Assembly (NCBI RefSeq): GCF_006782915.1
Contig: NZ_VCNP01000054.1
Location: forward strand, 1 to 64,000
DNA length: 64,000 bases
Source of the DNA: Streptomyces calvus
GTDB taxonomy: Bacteria; Actinomycetota; Actinomycetes; Streptomycetales; Streptomycetaceae
Reading direction: 5' to 3'
The position numbers were made by a program, and so were the translations under genes. Positions 17,039-25,866 of this stretch are shown here, one piece after another. Each line of letters starts with the position of its first letter. Positions within the stretch are counted from its first letter, which is position 1. A model generated the notes under the pieces. That model was given only the letters and a program-made list of their open reading frames with translations. It did no database searches and was not told the origin of the DNA.

Positions 17039-19597
17039 TCACCGCCGCAGCCGGGCGTTGGTGTGCCGGGTCGGTTCGGCGGCGGCCGGGTCCTCGGGCC
17101 ACGGATGCTTGGGATAGCGGCCCCGCAGCTCGGCCCGTACGCCCTTGTAGCCGTCCCGCCAGAACGAGGCGAGATCGGCGGTGACGGCGGCCGGCCGGCC
17201 CGCCGGGGAGAGCAGGTGCACCAGCAGCGGCACGCCCGCCACCCGCGGCGACTCCTGAAGCCCGAACATCTCCTGCAGCTTCACGGCCAGCACCGGCTGC
17301 TCCGGGTCGGAGTAGTCGACGCGGATCGCGGACCCGCTGGGCACGGTGATCCGCTCGGGCGCGAGGTCGTCGAGCCGCGCGGCCTCGCCGGAGGCCCACG
17401 GCAGCAGCCGCGTCAGTGCCTGCCCGGCGTCGATCCGCGCGAGGTCCGCCCGCCGACGGGCACGGCTCAGCTCCGGCTCCAGCCACCGCGCCGCACACGC
17501 GTGCAGCGCCTCGTCGGACACGTCCGGCCACGGCTCGCCGAGCCGGCCGTGCAGGAAGGCCAGCCGCTGCCGCAGCACGGCCGCCCCCGCCGGCCACCGC
17601 AGCAGCCCGAACCCCTCCCGCCGCAGCCCTTCCAGCAGCGCCGCCCGGACGAGCGCGGGGTCGGCGTCGGTGTGCGGCCGTACCGCCAGCTCCACCGCGC
17701 CGAGCCGTTCGACGCGCCGCGCCACGACGTCCCCGTCCGCCCAGCGCACCTCCGTACGCGACTCCAGCAGCGCCCCGGCCGCGAACCGTGCGACCGCCTC
17801 GTCGACGACCGCGCCGAGACCCACGCGCGCGTGCCCCCGGCCCACGGGCCGGTCGGCCACCGCCACGGCCACCCACTCCGCACCCTGCACACCGGAACCC
17901 GCGCCCGCCTCGGCCCGCGTCCCGCCCACCATCAGATACGACCCGCCGTCCAGCCGGCCGACCCGCTCGGGAAAGGCCAGCGCCGCCACCAGCCCGACCC
18001 GCGCGTCCTCCCCGCCCTTCGCCGGCGACCCCGCCGGATCGTCGCTCCCGCCGGCAGGTACCGCAGCCGACCCCCGTGCGCTCCCGCCCGCGGCCTCGGA
18101 GGCGAGAGCCCGCAGCCGGCGGACCTCCGTCCGCCACCGCGCGGCGTACGCGTCACCCCCGCGCCGGGCGGTGCGCAGTGCGCGGGCGAGGTCGTCGCCG
18201 TAGTCGCGCGGCGGTTCCTCCGCGATCAGCGCGACCACCTCGGCGGCCGGCCCGACGCCCACCACCGGCCCGGCGTCCAGCAGCGCCCGGCCCAGCCGCG
18301 GATGCAGCCCCAGCCGCGCCAGCCGCACCCCGCGCTCCGTGGCCCTACCGTCCGGCCCGACCGCACCGATCGCCGTCAGCACCTCCCGGGCCGCCGCCAT
18401 CGCCCCGCCCGGCGGAGCATCCAGCAGCGCCAGCCCGGACGCGTCCGGATCACCCCAGCAGGCCGCCTGGAGCGCGAACGCCGTCAGATCGGCCACCTTG
18501 ATCTCGGGGGAGGGGAACCGCGGCAGCCGCGCGTCCTCCGCCTCCGCCCAGCAGCGGTACACCGTGCCCGGCGCCTCACGCCCGGCCCGACCCGCCCGCT
18601 GCCGGCCCGCCGCCCGCGAGGCCCGCACCGTCGTCAGCGCGCTCAGCCCCCGCGCGTGGTCCACACGCGGCTCCCGCGCGAGCCCCGAGTCCACGACCAC
18701 CCGCACCCCGGGAACCGTCAGCGACGACTCCGCCACCGACGTCGCCAGCACCACCCGGCGCCGCTCCCCGGGCCTCAGCACCGCGTCCTGCACGTCGGCC
18801 GGCGCCCGCCCGTGCACCTGGAGCACCTCGACGCCGCCCGCGTCCCCCAGCTGCCCGGCCACCCGCGCGATCTCGCCCACGCCGGGCAGGAACACCAGCA
18901 CGTCCCCGTCCCGCTCGGCCAGCGCCCGCCGCACCACCGACGCCACATGCGCCAGCAGCGCCGGATCGACCCGCATCCCGTGCGGCGGCCGCACCGCACG
19001 CGCCGGCGGCGACCACACCACCTCCACCGGGAACGCGGCACCGTGCGCCTCCACCACCGGCGCGTCGCCCAGCAGCCGCGCCCAGCCCGCCGCGTCCGTG
19101 GTCGCCGACGCCGCCACCAGCCGCAGATCCGGACGCAGCGTCTCGCGCACGTCCCACAGGAACGCCGCCACCATGTCCGCGTCCAGATGCCGCTCGTGGC
19201 ACTCGTCGAGCACCACCACGTCCACCCCGGTCAGCTCCTGGTCGCGCTGCAGGCGCTGCAGCAGCACACCGGTGGTGACGACCTCCACGCGCGTGTCCCG
19301 GCCCACCGCCCGCTCCCCGCGCACGGTGAACCCGACGGACTCCCCGACCCGCTCGCCCAGCAGCCACGCCATCCGCCGCGCCGCCGCGCGGGCCGCGATC
19401 CGCCGCGGCTCGGCGACCACCACGCGCCGCGCGGGCCCGTCACCGAGCAGCCCGGCCAGCGCCAGGGGCACCAGCGTCGTCTTGCCGGTGCCCGGCGGCG
19501 CCACCAGCACGGCGGTGCCGTGCGCGTCGAGCGCACCGGTCAGCCCGGGCAGGACGGCGCGGACCGGAAGGGCCTCCAGGGCGTCATGACGGATCAC
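17039..19597 (-). CDS. hrpB: ATP-dependent RNA helicase HrpB
   Basis: An 852-residue DExH helicase of the HrpB family. Motif I is APPGTGKTT near residue 35, motif II is LDECHE, motif III lies in VAASATTD and motif VI is QRAGRAGREAPG. The long C-terminal region ending in DGYKGVRAELRGRYPKHPWPEDP is the HrpB-specific domain and marks the true C-terminus. HrpB is thought to act on RNA but its role is poorly defined. The start is ATG 19597, and the methyltransferase gene ends four bases upstream, so the two are probably co-transcribed. The other open frames across this region are shadows created by its extreme GC content. Confidence 0.93.
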   Translation of the reverse strand: MIRHDALEALPVRAVLPGLTGALDAHGTAVLVAPPGTGKTTLVPLALAGLLGDGPARRVVVAEPRRIAARAAARRMAWLLGERVGESVGFTVRGERAVGRDTRVEVVTTGVLLQRLQRDQELTGVDVVVLDECHERHLDADMVAAFLWDVRETLRPDLRLVAASATTDAAGWARLLGDAPVVEAHGAAFPVEVVWSPPARAVRPPHGMRVDPALLAHVASVVRRALAERDGDVLVFLPGVGEIARVAGQLGDAGGVEVLQVHGRAPADVQDAVLRPGERRRVVLATSVAESSLTVPGVRVVVDSGLAREPRVDHARGLSALTTVRASRAAGRQRAGRAGREAPGTVYRCWAEAEDARLPRFPSPEIKVADLTAFALQAACWGDPDASGLALLDAPPGGAMAAAREVLTAIGAVGPDGRATERGVRLARLGLHPRLGRALLDAGPVVGVGPAAEVVALIAEEPPRDYGDDLARALRTARRGGDAYAARWRTEVRRLRALASEAAGGSARGSAAVPAGGSDDPAGSPAKGGEDARVGLVAALAFPERVGRLDGGSYLMVGGTRAEAGAGSGVQGAEWVAVAVADRPVGRGHARVGLGAVVDEAVARFAAGALLESRTEVRWADGDVVARRVERLGAVELAVRPHTDADPALVRAALLEGLRREGFGLLRWPAGAAVLRQRLAFLHGRLGEPWPDVSDEALHACAARWLEPELSRARRRADLARIDAGQALTRLLPWASGEAARLDDLAPERITVPSGSAIRVDYSDPEQPVLAVKLQEMFGLQESPRVAGVPLLVHLLSPAGRPAAVTADLASFWRDGYKGVRAELRGRYPKHPWPEDPAAAEPTRHTNARLRR

Positions 19598-19601
19598 GCA
19601 C

Positions 19602-20474
19602 TCAGTCCCGTACGCACACGAAGATCGCCGTGCCCGGGATCAGGTTCCCGCGCAGCGGCGACCAGCCGCCCCACTCGGAGGTGTTCCAGGCCGGCCACTC
19701 CGGCTCCACCAGGTCCACCAGACGGAACCCCGAGGCCACGACGTCGCGGACCCGGTCCCCGACGGTCCTGTGGTGCTCCACGTACACCGCGCGGCCCTCG
19801 TCGTCCTGCTCCACGTACGGCGTGCGGTCGAAGTACGACCCGGACACGCTCAGCCCCTCCGGGCCCGGCTCGTCCGGGAACGCCCAGCGGATCGGATGGG
19901 TCACGGAGAACACCAGCCGGCCGCCCGGCCGCAGCACGCGGTGCACCTCGCGCAGCACCTGCCGCGGATCGGCGACGAACGGCAGCGCCCCGTACGCCGA
20001 GCAGGCCAGGTCGAAGGAGCCGTCGGCGAACGGCAGCGCGCCCGCGTCCGCGCACACCAGCGGGAACGGCCCGCCGATGCGCAGCGCGTGCTGCAACTGC
20101 CGGTGCGAGATGTCCAGGGCCACCGGACGTGCCCCCTGGGCGGCCAGCCAGCGCGAGCACTGCGCCGCGCCGGCGCCCAGCTCCAGGAAGTCCCTGCCCT
20201 TCAGGTCCTCCGGCGGGCCGAGCAGCTCGGCCTCCAACTCGTCCAGCCCCTCGGGTCCCCACACGAAGCGGTCGTCACCGAGGAACGTGCCGTGCTCGAT
20301 CTGGTACTCGTCCGCGTTGCGGTCCCACCAGCCCCGGTTGGCGCGTGCGCTCTCGGTGACACCGGCGTCCCGCCGGGTCGCCTCCGGTTCGGGCGCTTCG
20401 GGCTCTTGGATGATCGGCTCCCTCGTCGTACTCTTCCGTCCAGCCGGACCCCGGTGTGTCGCCGAGGGGCGCAT
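19602..20474 (-). CDS. Class I SAM-dependent methyltransferase
   Basis: A 290-residue cytoplasmic methyltransferase. Motif I is FLELGAGAAQCSRWLA, motif II has VALDIS, and LREVHRVLRPGGRLVFSVTHPI is the usual post-core segment. The segment ARANRGWWDRNADEYQ before the core is typical of actinobacterial members of this group. The start is ATG 20474; the first 40 residues are Pro/Glu/Arg-rich and probably disordered. The substrate is unknown. It is divergent from rpsA across a 306-base region and lies four bases upstream of hrpB. Confidence 0.87.
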   Translation of the reverse strand: MRPSATHRGPAGRKSTTREPIIQEPEAPEPEATRRDAGVTESARANRGWWDRNADEYQIEHGTFLGDDRFVWGPEGLDELEAELLGPPEDLKGRDFLELGAGAAQCSRWLAAQGARPVALDISHRQLQHALRIGGPFPLVCADAGALPFADGSFDLACSAYGALPFVADPRQVLREVHRVLRPGGRLVFSVTHPIRWAFPDEPGPEGLSVSGSYFDRTPYVEQDDEGRAVYVEHHRTVGDRVRDVVASGFRLVDLVEPEWPAWNTSEWGGWSPLRGNLIPGTAIFVCVRD

Positions 20475-20553
20475 GACGGCCCCCGTTTGGCCTCGCGGGA
20501 CGGGAATTGTGCCGGTTATGCGGCGATCCGCCCCCGCTGGGCGGCTTCGCGCA

Positions 20554-20582
20554 TTGACCCTGCCCGGCTGCCCCCGTATGCT
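20554..20582 (+). promoter_or_regulatory. rpsA promoter (-35 TTGACC, -10 TATGCT)
   Basis: TTGACC at 20554-20559 and TATGCT at 20577-20582 are 17 bases apart, close to the vegetative sigma (HrdB) consensus. It reads toward rpsA and implies a leader of roughly 190 bases. Confidence 0.75.
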
Positions 20583-20723
20583 ACAAGTTGCGCTGCGGGC
20601 CTGCGCACCTCAGACGTAGCAGGCTGCGCTCGCATCTGTTGTATGTCCCCTCGGTTGTCGAGGCGTCATCACTGTTCACCGGTGGGGCGCTTCCTTGGCT
20701 GTCCGGCTTCTGCAGAGCGAAAC

Positions 20724-20772
20724 GGGCTCCGGCGTAGCAGTACCTACGACTTCAATGTCCGTACCGGAGCCC
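20724..20772 (+). promoter_or_regulatory. Hairpin covering the rpsA ribosome-binding site
   Basis: Nine-base arms GGGCTCCGG (20724-20732) and CCGGAGCCC (20764-20772) pair perfectly around a 31-base loop. The right arm contains GGAG, the only Shine-Dalgarno-like word before the ATG at 20781. A role in translational control of S1 is inferred; E. coli rpsA is also autogenously controlled through a structured leader. Confidence 0.6.
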
Positions 20773-20780
20773 TTTCCCAC

Positions 20781-22274
20781 ATGACGAGCAGCACCGAGAC
20801 CACCGCCACCACCCCGCAGGTAGCGGTCAACGACATCGGTAACGAGGAAGCATTCCTCGCAGCGATCGACGAGACGATCAAGTACTTCAACGACGGCGAC
20901 ATCGTCGACGGCGTCATCGTGAAGGTCGACCGGGACGAGGTCCTGCTCGACATCGGTTACAAGACCGAAGGTGTCATCCCGAGCCGCGAGCTCTCGATCA
21001 AGCACGACGTCGACCCGAACGAGGTCGTCGCCGTCGGCGACGAGATCGAGGCCCTGGTCCTCCAGAAGGAGGACAAGGAAGGCCGCCTGATCCTCTCGAA
21101 GAAGCGCGCCCAGTACGAGCGTGCCTGGGGCACCATCGAGAAGATCAAGGAAGAGGACGGCATCGTCACCGGTACCGTCATCGAGGTCGTCAAGGGTGGT
21201 CTCATCCTCGACATCGGCCTCCGTGGCTTCCTCCCGGCCTCCCTGGTCGAGATGCGCCGCGTCCGCGACCTCCAGCCCTACGTGGGCAAGGAGCTCGAGG
21301 CCAAGATCATCGAGCTGGACAAGAACCGCAACAACGTGGTCCTGTCCCGCCGTGCCTGGCTGGAGCAGACCCAGTCCGAGGTCCGCCAGACGTTCCTCAC
21401 CACCCTCCAGAAGGGTCAGGTCCGTTCCGGCGTCGTCTCCTCGATCGTCAACTTCGGTGCCTTCGTGGACCTGGGTGGCGTCGACGGTCTGGTCCACGTC
21501 TCCGAGCTGTCCTGGAAGCACATCGACCACCCGTCCGAGGTCGTCGAGGTCGGCCAGGAGGTCACCGTCGAGGTCCTCGACGTCGACATGGACCGCGAGC
21601 GCGTCTCCCTGTCGCTGAAGGCGACCCAGGAAGACCCGTGGCAGCAGTTCGCCCGCACCCACCAGATCGGCCAGGTCGTGCCCGGCAAGGTCACGAAGCT
21701 GGTTCCGTTCGGTGCGTTCGTCCGCGTGGACGAGGGCATCGAGGGTCTGGTCCACATCTCCGAGCTGGCCGAGCGCCACGTGGAGATCCCGGAGCAGGTC
21801 GTCCAGGTCAACGACGAGATCTTCGTCAAGGTCATCGACATCGACCTCGAGCGCCGTCGCATCAGCCTCTCGCTGAAGCAGGCCAACGAGTCCTTCGGTG
21901 CCGACCCGTCGGCGGTCGAGTTCGACCCGACCCTGTACGGCATGGCCGCGTCCTACGACGACCAGGGCAACTACATCTACCCCGAGGGCTTCGACCCCGA
22001 GACCAACGACTGGCTCGAGGGCTACGAGAAGCAGCGCGAGGAGTGGGAGCGCCAGTACGCCGAGGCGCAGCAGCGCTTCGAGCAGCACCAGGCGCAGGTC
22101 ATCAAGTCCCGCGAGGCGGACGCCCAGGCCGCTGCCGAGGGTGGCGAGGCCGCCGCTCCGGCCGCGTCCGGTGGCGGTTCGTACTCCTCCGAGGGCGCCG
22201 ACAACTCCGGCGCGCTGGCCTCGGACGAGGCGCTTGCCGCGCTCCGCGAGAAGCTGGCCGGCGGCCAGAGCTGA
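20781..22274 (+). CDS. rpsA: 30S ribosomal protein S1
   Basis: This 497-residue RNA-binding protein helps mRNA bind the 30S subunit. Four S1 domains are visible, beginning near residues 36 (GDIVDGVIVKVDRDEVLLDIGYKTEGVIP), 123 (GTVIEVVKGGLILDIGLRGFLPASL), 208 (GVVSSIVNFGAFVDLGGVDGLVHVSEL) and 293 (GKVTKLVPFGAFVRVDEGIEGLVHISEL). Actinobacterial S1 has four such domains, not the six of E. coli. The C-terminus is acidic and Ala-rich. Codon use is strongly biased to C-ending codons, as expected for a highly expressed gene. The start ATG 20781 matches the family N-terminus; the longer open frame upstream is spurious. Confidence 0.98.
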   Translation: MTSSTETTATTPQVAVNDIGNEEAFLAAIDETIKYFNDGDIVDGVIVKVDRDEVLLDIGYKTEGVIPSRELSIKHDVDPNEVVAVGDEIEALVLQKEDKEGRLILSKKRAQYERAWGTIEKIKEEDGIVTGTVIEVVKGGLILDIGLRGFLPASLVEMRRVRDLQPYVGKELEAKIIELDKNRNNVVLSRRAWLEQTQSEVRQTFLTTLQKGQVRSGVVSSIVNFGAFVDLGGVDGLVHVSELSWKHIDHPSEVVEVGQEVTVEVLDVDMDRERVSLSLKATQEDPWQQFARTHQIGQVVPGKVTKLVPFGAFVRVDEGIEGLVHISELAERHVEIPEQVVQVNDEIFVKVIDIDLERRRISLSLKQANESFGADPSAVEFDPTLYGMAASYDDQGNYIYPEGFDPETNDWLEGYEKQREEWERQYAEAQQRFEQHQAQVIKSREADAQAAAEGGEAAAPAASGGGSYSSEGADNSGALASDEALAALREKLAGGQS

Positions 22275-22306
22275 CCGCTCGCCGCTGAGGCACAGCACAG
22301 CCCGTA

Positions 22307-22344
22307 ACTGAGGGGCCGCACCTTGTGAGGTGCGGCCCCTCAGT
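22307..22344 (+). terminator. rpsA terminator
   Basis: A perfect 16-base stem (22307-22322 and 22329-22344) with a six-base loop, 32 bases after the rpsA stop. It is the strongest hairpin in this part of the window. Confidence 0.85.
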
Positions 22345-22483
22345 GCTGCCCCGGGGCGCTGCCCCGGCGGGAGAGACCGGCCCGCCCGAGGCCGCGCCCC
22401 GGTCGAGGGAGTTGCACGGCGTCCGGGAATGTCGGTGGCGTGTGCCACGTTGTGCAGTACGAACATGAGGAGGAGCGGTCACT

Positions 22484-23422
22484 GTGCTTGATCCGCAGGG
22501 TTTGTACGCATGGGAGCCGAAGGGGCTGGGCGTCGTCGACATGGCGCTCGCGCAGGAGTCGGCCGGACTTGTCATGCTCTACCACTTCGACGGATACATC
22601 GACGCGGGCGAGACCGGGGACCAGATCGTGGACCGGCTGCTCGACTCGCTGCCCCACCAGGTCGTCGCCCGGTTCGACCACGACCGGCTCGTGGACTACC
22701 GCGCCCGGCGCCCGTTGCTGACCTTCACCCGCGACCGCTGGAGCGACTACGAGGTGCCCGCCATCGAGGTGCGGCTCGTCCAGGACGCCACCGGAGCGCC
22801 GTTCCTGCTGCTGTCCGGACCCGAGCCGGACGTGGAGTGGGAGCGCTTCGCCGCCGCCGTGCAGCAGATCGTGGAGCGTCTCGGCGTCCGCCTGTCGGTG
22901 AACTTCCACGGCATCCCCATGGGCGTCCCGCACACCCGGCCGGTCGGCATCACCCCGCACGGCAACCGCACCGACCTCGTGCCCGTGACCAGCAGCGTCT
23001 TCGACGAGGCGCAGGTTCCCGGCAGCGCCGAGGCCCTCGTCGAGTACCGGCTCATGCAGGCCGGGCACGACGTCCTGGGCGTCGCCGCGCACGTCCCCCA
23101 CTACATCGCCCGGTCCCCGTACCCCGATGCGGCCCTGACCGCGCTGGAGGCCATCACGGCCGCCACCGGGCTGGTCCTGCCCGGCGTCGCGCACTCCCTG
23201 CGCACCGACGCCCACCGCACCCAGACCGAGATCGACCGGCAGATCCGGGAGGGCGACGAGGAGCTCACCGCTCTCGTCCAGGGCCTGGAGCACCAGTACG
23301 ACGCCGCGGCGGGTGCGGAGACCCGCGGCAACATGCTCGCCGAGCCGGTGGACATCCCCTCCGCGGACGAGATCGGCCGCGAGTTCGAACGGTTCCTGGC
23401 GGAGCGGGAGGGCGACGGCTAG
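22484..23422 (+). CDS. PAC2 family protein
   Basis: A 312-residue protein of the PAC2 (proteasome assembly chaperone 2-like) family, which actinobacteria carry alongside their proteasome. The start region LVMLYHFDGYIDAGETGDQIV matches the family N-terminal segment. Later segments are LLLSGPEPDVEW, GIPMGVPHTRP and AAHVPHYIARSPYP. The GTG start has GAGGAG eight bases upstream. There is no signal peptide, so the protein is cytoplasmic. The biochemical function in bacteria is not established. The gene stands between rpsA and coaE on the same strand but behind the rpsA terminator. Confidence 0.88.
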   Translation: MLDPQGLYAWEPKGLGVVDMALAQESAGLVMLYHFDGYIDAGETGDQIVDRLLDSLPHQVVARFDHDRLVDYRARRPLLTFTRDRWSDYEVPAIEVRLVQDATGAPFLLLSGPEPDVEWERFAAAVQQIVERLGVRLSVNFHGIPMGVPHTRPVGITPHGNRTDLVPVTSSVFDEAQVPGSAEALVEYRLMQAGHDVLGVAAHVPHYIARSPYPDAALTALEAITAATGLVLPGVAHSLRTDAHRTQTEIDRQIREGDEELTALVQGLEHQYDAAAGAETRGNMLAEPVDIPSADEIGREFERFLAEREGDG

Positions 23423-23491
23423 CCGACCCCTGCTCCGGGGGCGGCGGGAGCCGTGGGCTCGGAGGGTGTCGGCGATGTCGCGGACACCCCC

Positions 23492-23497
23492 TAGGCT
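23492..23497 (+). promoter_or_regulatory. Putative -10 of a leaderless coaE transcript
   Basis: TAGGCT ends seven bases before the coaE ATG and no Shine-Dalgarno word is present in between. This TANNNT spacing is the usual sign of a leaderless message in actinobacteria. Confidence 0.55.
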
Positions 23498-23504
23498 GCT
23501 TTCC

Positions 23505-24125
23505 ATGCTGACTGTGGGCCTGACCGGCGGTATCGGCGCCGGCAAGAGCGAGGTGTCGCGGCTGCTCGTCGAATGCGGCGCCGTACTGATCGACGCGGAC
23601 CGCATCGCCCGCGAGGTCGTCGAACCGGGTACGCCCGGCCTGGCGGCGGTCGTGGACGCCTTCGGCGAGGAGGTGCTCACCGCGGACGGCAGCCTCGACC
23701 GGCCCCGGCTGGGCTCCATCGTCTTCGCCGACCCGGACAAACGGGCGGTCCTCAACTCGATCGTCCACCCGCTGGTGGGCGTCCGCTCCCGGGAACTGGA
23801 ACAGGCCGCCGCCGAGGACTCCGTCGTGGTGCACGACGTCCCCCTCCTCACCGAGAACGGCCTCGCCCCGCTCTACGACCTCGTGATCGTCGTCGACGCC
23901 AGCGCCGAGACGCAGCTCGCCCGGCTGGTGGGCCGGCGCGGCATGAGCGAGGAGGACGCCCGCGCGCGGATGGCCGCCCAGGCGACCCGCGAGCAGCGCC
24001 GGGAGATCGCCGACATCGTCATCGACAACGACGTTCCCCTCGACGAGCTGGAACGGCGCGTCAAGGAGGTGTGGGCCGAACTCGTCCGCCGGGCCCGCAC
24101 GTCACGGGAGTCCGCGCAGGAATAG
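23505..24125 (+). CDS. coaE: Dephospho-CoA kinase
   Basis: This 206-residue enzyme phosphorylates dephospho-CoA, the last step of coenzyme A synthesis. The P-loop GLTGGIGAGKSEVSRLL is at the N-terminus, DADRIAREVVEPGTPGL carries the substrate-binding acidic residues, and VHDVPLLTENGL is the conserved middle motif. ARMAAQATREQRREIADIVIDN completes the family pattern. The start ATG 23505 places the P-loop at the normal distance from the N-terminus. Some actinobacterial CoaE proteins have a C-terminal extension; this one does not. Confidence 0.96.
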   Translation: MLTVGLTGGIGAGKSEVSRLLVECGAVLIDADRIAREVVEPGTPGLAAVVDAFGEEVLTADGSLDRPRLGSIVFADPDKRAVLNSIVHPLVGVRSRELEQAAAEDSVVVHDVPLLTENGLAPLYDLVIVVDASAETQLARLVGRRGMSEEDARARMAAQATREQRREIADIVIDNDVPLDELERRVKEVWAELVRRARTSRESAQE

Positions 24126-24174
24126 CGGCCCCGGACGGTGCGTTGAACCCCGTCAGCAAGGGAAGGATTCCGCC

Positions 24175-24555
24175 GTGCCCGAGACCAGCGGTTCGACCGG
24201 ACGTACGCCGGAGACGCATGTCATCGACTTCCGTGCCGCCGAGCACCTGCTCGCCTCCCGGGATCCGCGGGGGGCGGTGAAGCTGCTCGACGGCGTCATC
24301 GACGTCCACCCCGAGAACACCGCCGCCCGGCTGCTGCGCGCCCGGGCCTTCTTCGCGGCGGCCCAGCTGCGGCCCGCCGAGCTCGAGTTCTCCCTCGTCC
24401 TGGAGCGCGAGCCGGACAACGCCTTCGCCCACTTCGCGCTGGCCCGCACCTACCAGCGCCAGGGCCGCCCGCACCCGGCCAAGCGGCACTTCCGGCTCGC
24501 CGCCGCGCTCGACCCGAACCCGGAGTACCTGAAGGCCGCCCGCTTCGACGCGTGA
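24175..24555 (+). CDS. TPR repeat protein
   Basis: A 126-residue protein with about three tetratricopeptide-like helix pairs (AEHLLASRDPRGAVKLLDGVIDVHP, AARLLRARAFFAAAQLRPAELEFSLVLE, NAFAHFALARTYQRQGRPHPAKRHF in successive order). The GTG start at 24175 is preceded by AAGGGAAGGA. There is no signal peptide. It follows coaE by 49 bases and may be in the same transcript. TPR proteins bind partner proteins; the partner is unknown. Confidence 0.85.
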   Translation: MPETSGSTGRTPETHVIDFRAAEHLLASRDPRGAVKLLDGVIDVHPENTAARLLRARAFFAAAQLRPAELEFSLVLEREPDNAFAHFALARTYQRQGRPHPAKRHFRLAAALDPNPEYLKAARFDA

Positions 24556-24565
24556 GTGTCCGGCT

Positions 24566-24584
24566 CCGCCCGTGCTACGGGCGG
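24566..24584. terminator. Small stem-loop between convergent genes
   Basis: Eight-base arms (24566-24573 and 24577-24584) with a three-base loop. The hairpin spans the stop codon of the leftward DUF6343 gene and could terminate transcription from both sides. Confidence 0.45.
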
Positions 24585-24841
24585 CCCCCCGGCGGCCGGT
24601 ACGGCGGGACGTCGGGCCCCGGCTGGTAGTGCGGCCCCTGGCGGATGTGCCGGAGCACGACGACCAGGTCGATCGTGACGAGCACCCACAGCAGCCCGCA
24701 GACGAGCGCCCAGCCGCGGTGCCCCGCGACCGCGAACGCCACCGTCCCGGCCACCGTCCAGACCACCCCCCACACGCTCAGCCAGAACCGCATCCGCAGC
24801 GCACTGCGCGCGGTCGTCGGCTCACTGCCCGTACGCTTCAC
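24575..24841 (-). CDS. Small membrane protein, DUF6343-like
   Basis: An 88-residue protein with two transmembrane helices (MRFWLSVWGVVWTVAGTVAFAV and GWALVCGLLWVLVTIDLVVVL) separated by a short GHR turn, a basic N-terminus and a Pro/Gly-rich C-terminal tail. It resembles the Streptomyces DUF6343 family, whose function is unknown. GTG 24841 is chosen because GGGAG lies eight bases upstream; a GTG at 24850 would overlap that site. It is convergent with the TPR gene. Confidence 0.78.
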   Translation of the reverse strand: MKRTGSEPTTARSALRMRFWLSVWGVVWTVAGTVAFAVAGHRGWALVCGLLWVLVTIDLVVVLRHIRQGPHYQPGPDVPPYRPPGGRP

Positions 24842-24894
24842 GATCACCACTCCCGCCCGAGCCGCGGTTCGTGAAGTCCGGGTTCCCTCTACGA

Positions 24895-24980
24895 AAGGGC
24901 TTCACCGCCCGTGGACGGGGCCGAAGGGCCTCACCGTCCGCGGACGGGACGGAGGGGCCTCACCGCGTGTGCACGTAGGG
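24895..24980. repeat. Three copies of a 29-base tandem repeat
   Basis: Copies start at 24895, 24924 and 24953 with the core AGGGCCTCACCG; the third is diverged at its end. They lie in the divergent region between the small membrane protein and the methyltransferase. Confidence 0.75.
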
Positions 24981-25084
24981 CTGCAGCGTGCGTGCGGGCA
25001 CCGGTGCTCACTCGGTCGGGTGAACCTGCGGTGCTCGGGAACGGGTGTGCGGGAGCGGTCCGTTGGACGGGCATGGAGCTGAAA

Positions 25085-25774
25085 ATGCGTGAGGGGTACC
25101 AGGGGACGGGACCGGGGGCGATCACTCCGGACGGCTGCGCGGTGGAGCTCTACTCCCGGCTGCCCGTCGGGGACGAGCCGGACATCATCGCCGCCGCGGT
25201 GCCGGCGGGGGCGCGCGTGCTGGAGCTGGGCAGCGGGGTCGGGCGGATGACCCATGCGCTGCTGGAGCGCGGCTTCGACGTCACGGCGGTGGACGAGTCC
25301 GCCGAGATGCTGGAGCGCGTCCGCGGAGCGCGGACGATACGCAGCGCCATAGAGCGGCTCGACCTCGGCGAGACCTTCGACGTGGTGCTCCTCGCGTCCT
25401 TCCTGGTGCACGTGGGGGACGTCGAGGTGCGGCGGGGCATGCTGCGCACCTGTGTGCGGCACCTCGCCGAGGGCGGCTGCGTCCTCATCCAGCGGGAGGG
25501 CCCGGACTACCACACCGCTGTGCCGCGCGAGCGGGTGGACCCGGCCGGTTTCACCGTGCGGATCGTCTCGGCCGAGCCGGTCGGGGACGGGGTCGACTCG
25601 GTGCACGCCGAGTACGTCTTCCCGGACGCCGTATGGACGCAGACGTTCCGGGCACGGCCGTTGACGAGGGAACAGTTCGAGGAGGCGCTCGGGGAGGCGG
25701 GGCTGCGGGTGGACCGGTATCTCACGGCGGACGGGATGTGGGTGAGAGCGGTGCCGGTGGCGACCGGCGACTGA
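25085..25774 (+). CDS. Class I SAM-dependent methyltransferase
   Basis: A 229-residue methyltransferase. Motif I is RVLELGSGVGRMTHALLERG, followed by VTAVDESAEML (motif II) and FDVVLLASFLVHVG (motif IV). ATG 25085 has GGAG six bases upstream and is preferred; ATG 25073 would add four residues. The protein is cytoplasmic by its lack of signals. The substrate is unknown and the neighbours do not suggest one. Confidence 0.86.
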   Translation: MREGYQGTGPGAITPDGCAVELYSRLPVGDEPDIIAAAVPAGARVLELGSGVGRMTHALLERGFDVTAVDESAEMLERVRGARTIRSAIERLDLGETFDVVLLASFLVHVGDVEVRRGMLRTCVRHLAEGGCVLIQREGPDYHTAVPRERVDPAGFTVRIVSAEPVGDGVDSVHAEYVFPDAVWTQTFRARPLTREQFEEALGEAGLRVDRYLTADGMWVRAVPVATGD

Positions 25775-25866
25775 GCGGGCCGAAGCGCCCGGAGACGCGA
25801 TGAGTTCGGGGCCGCGGCTCGGTCTACTCCTGTGACAGCGACACGCACCGCTTCCCAGGAGAACCC

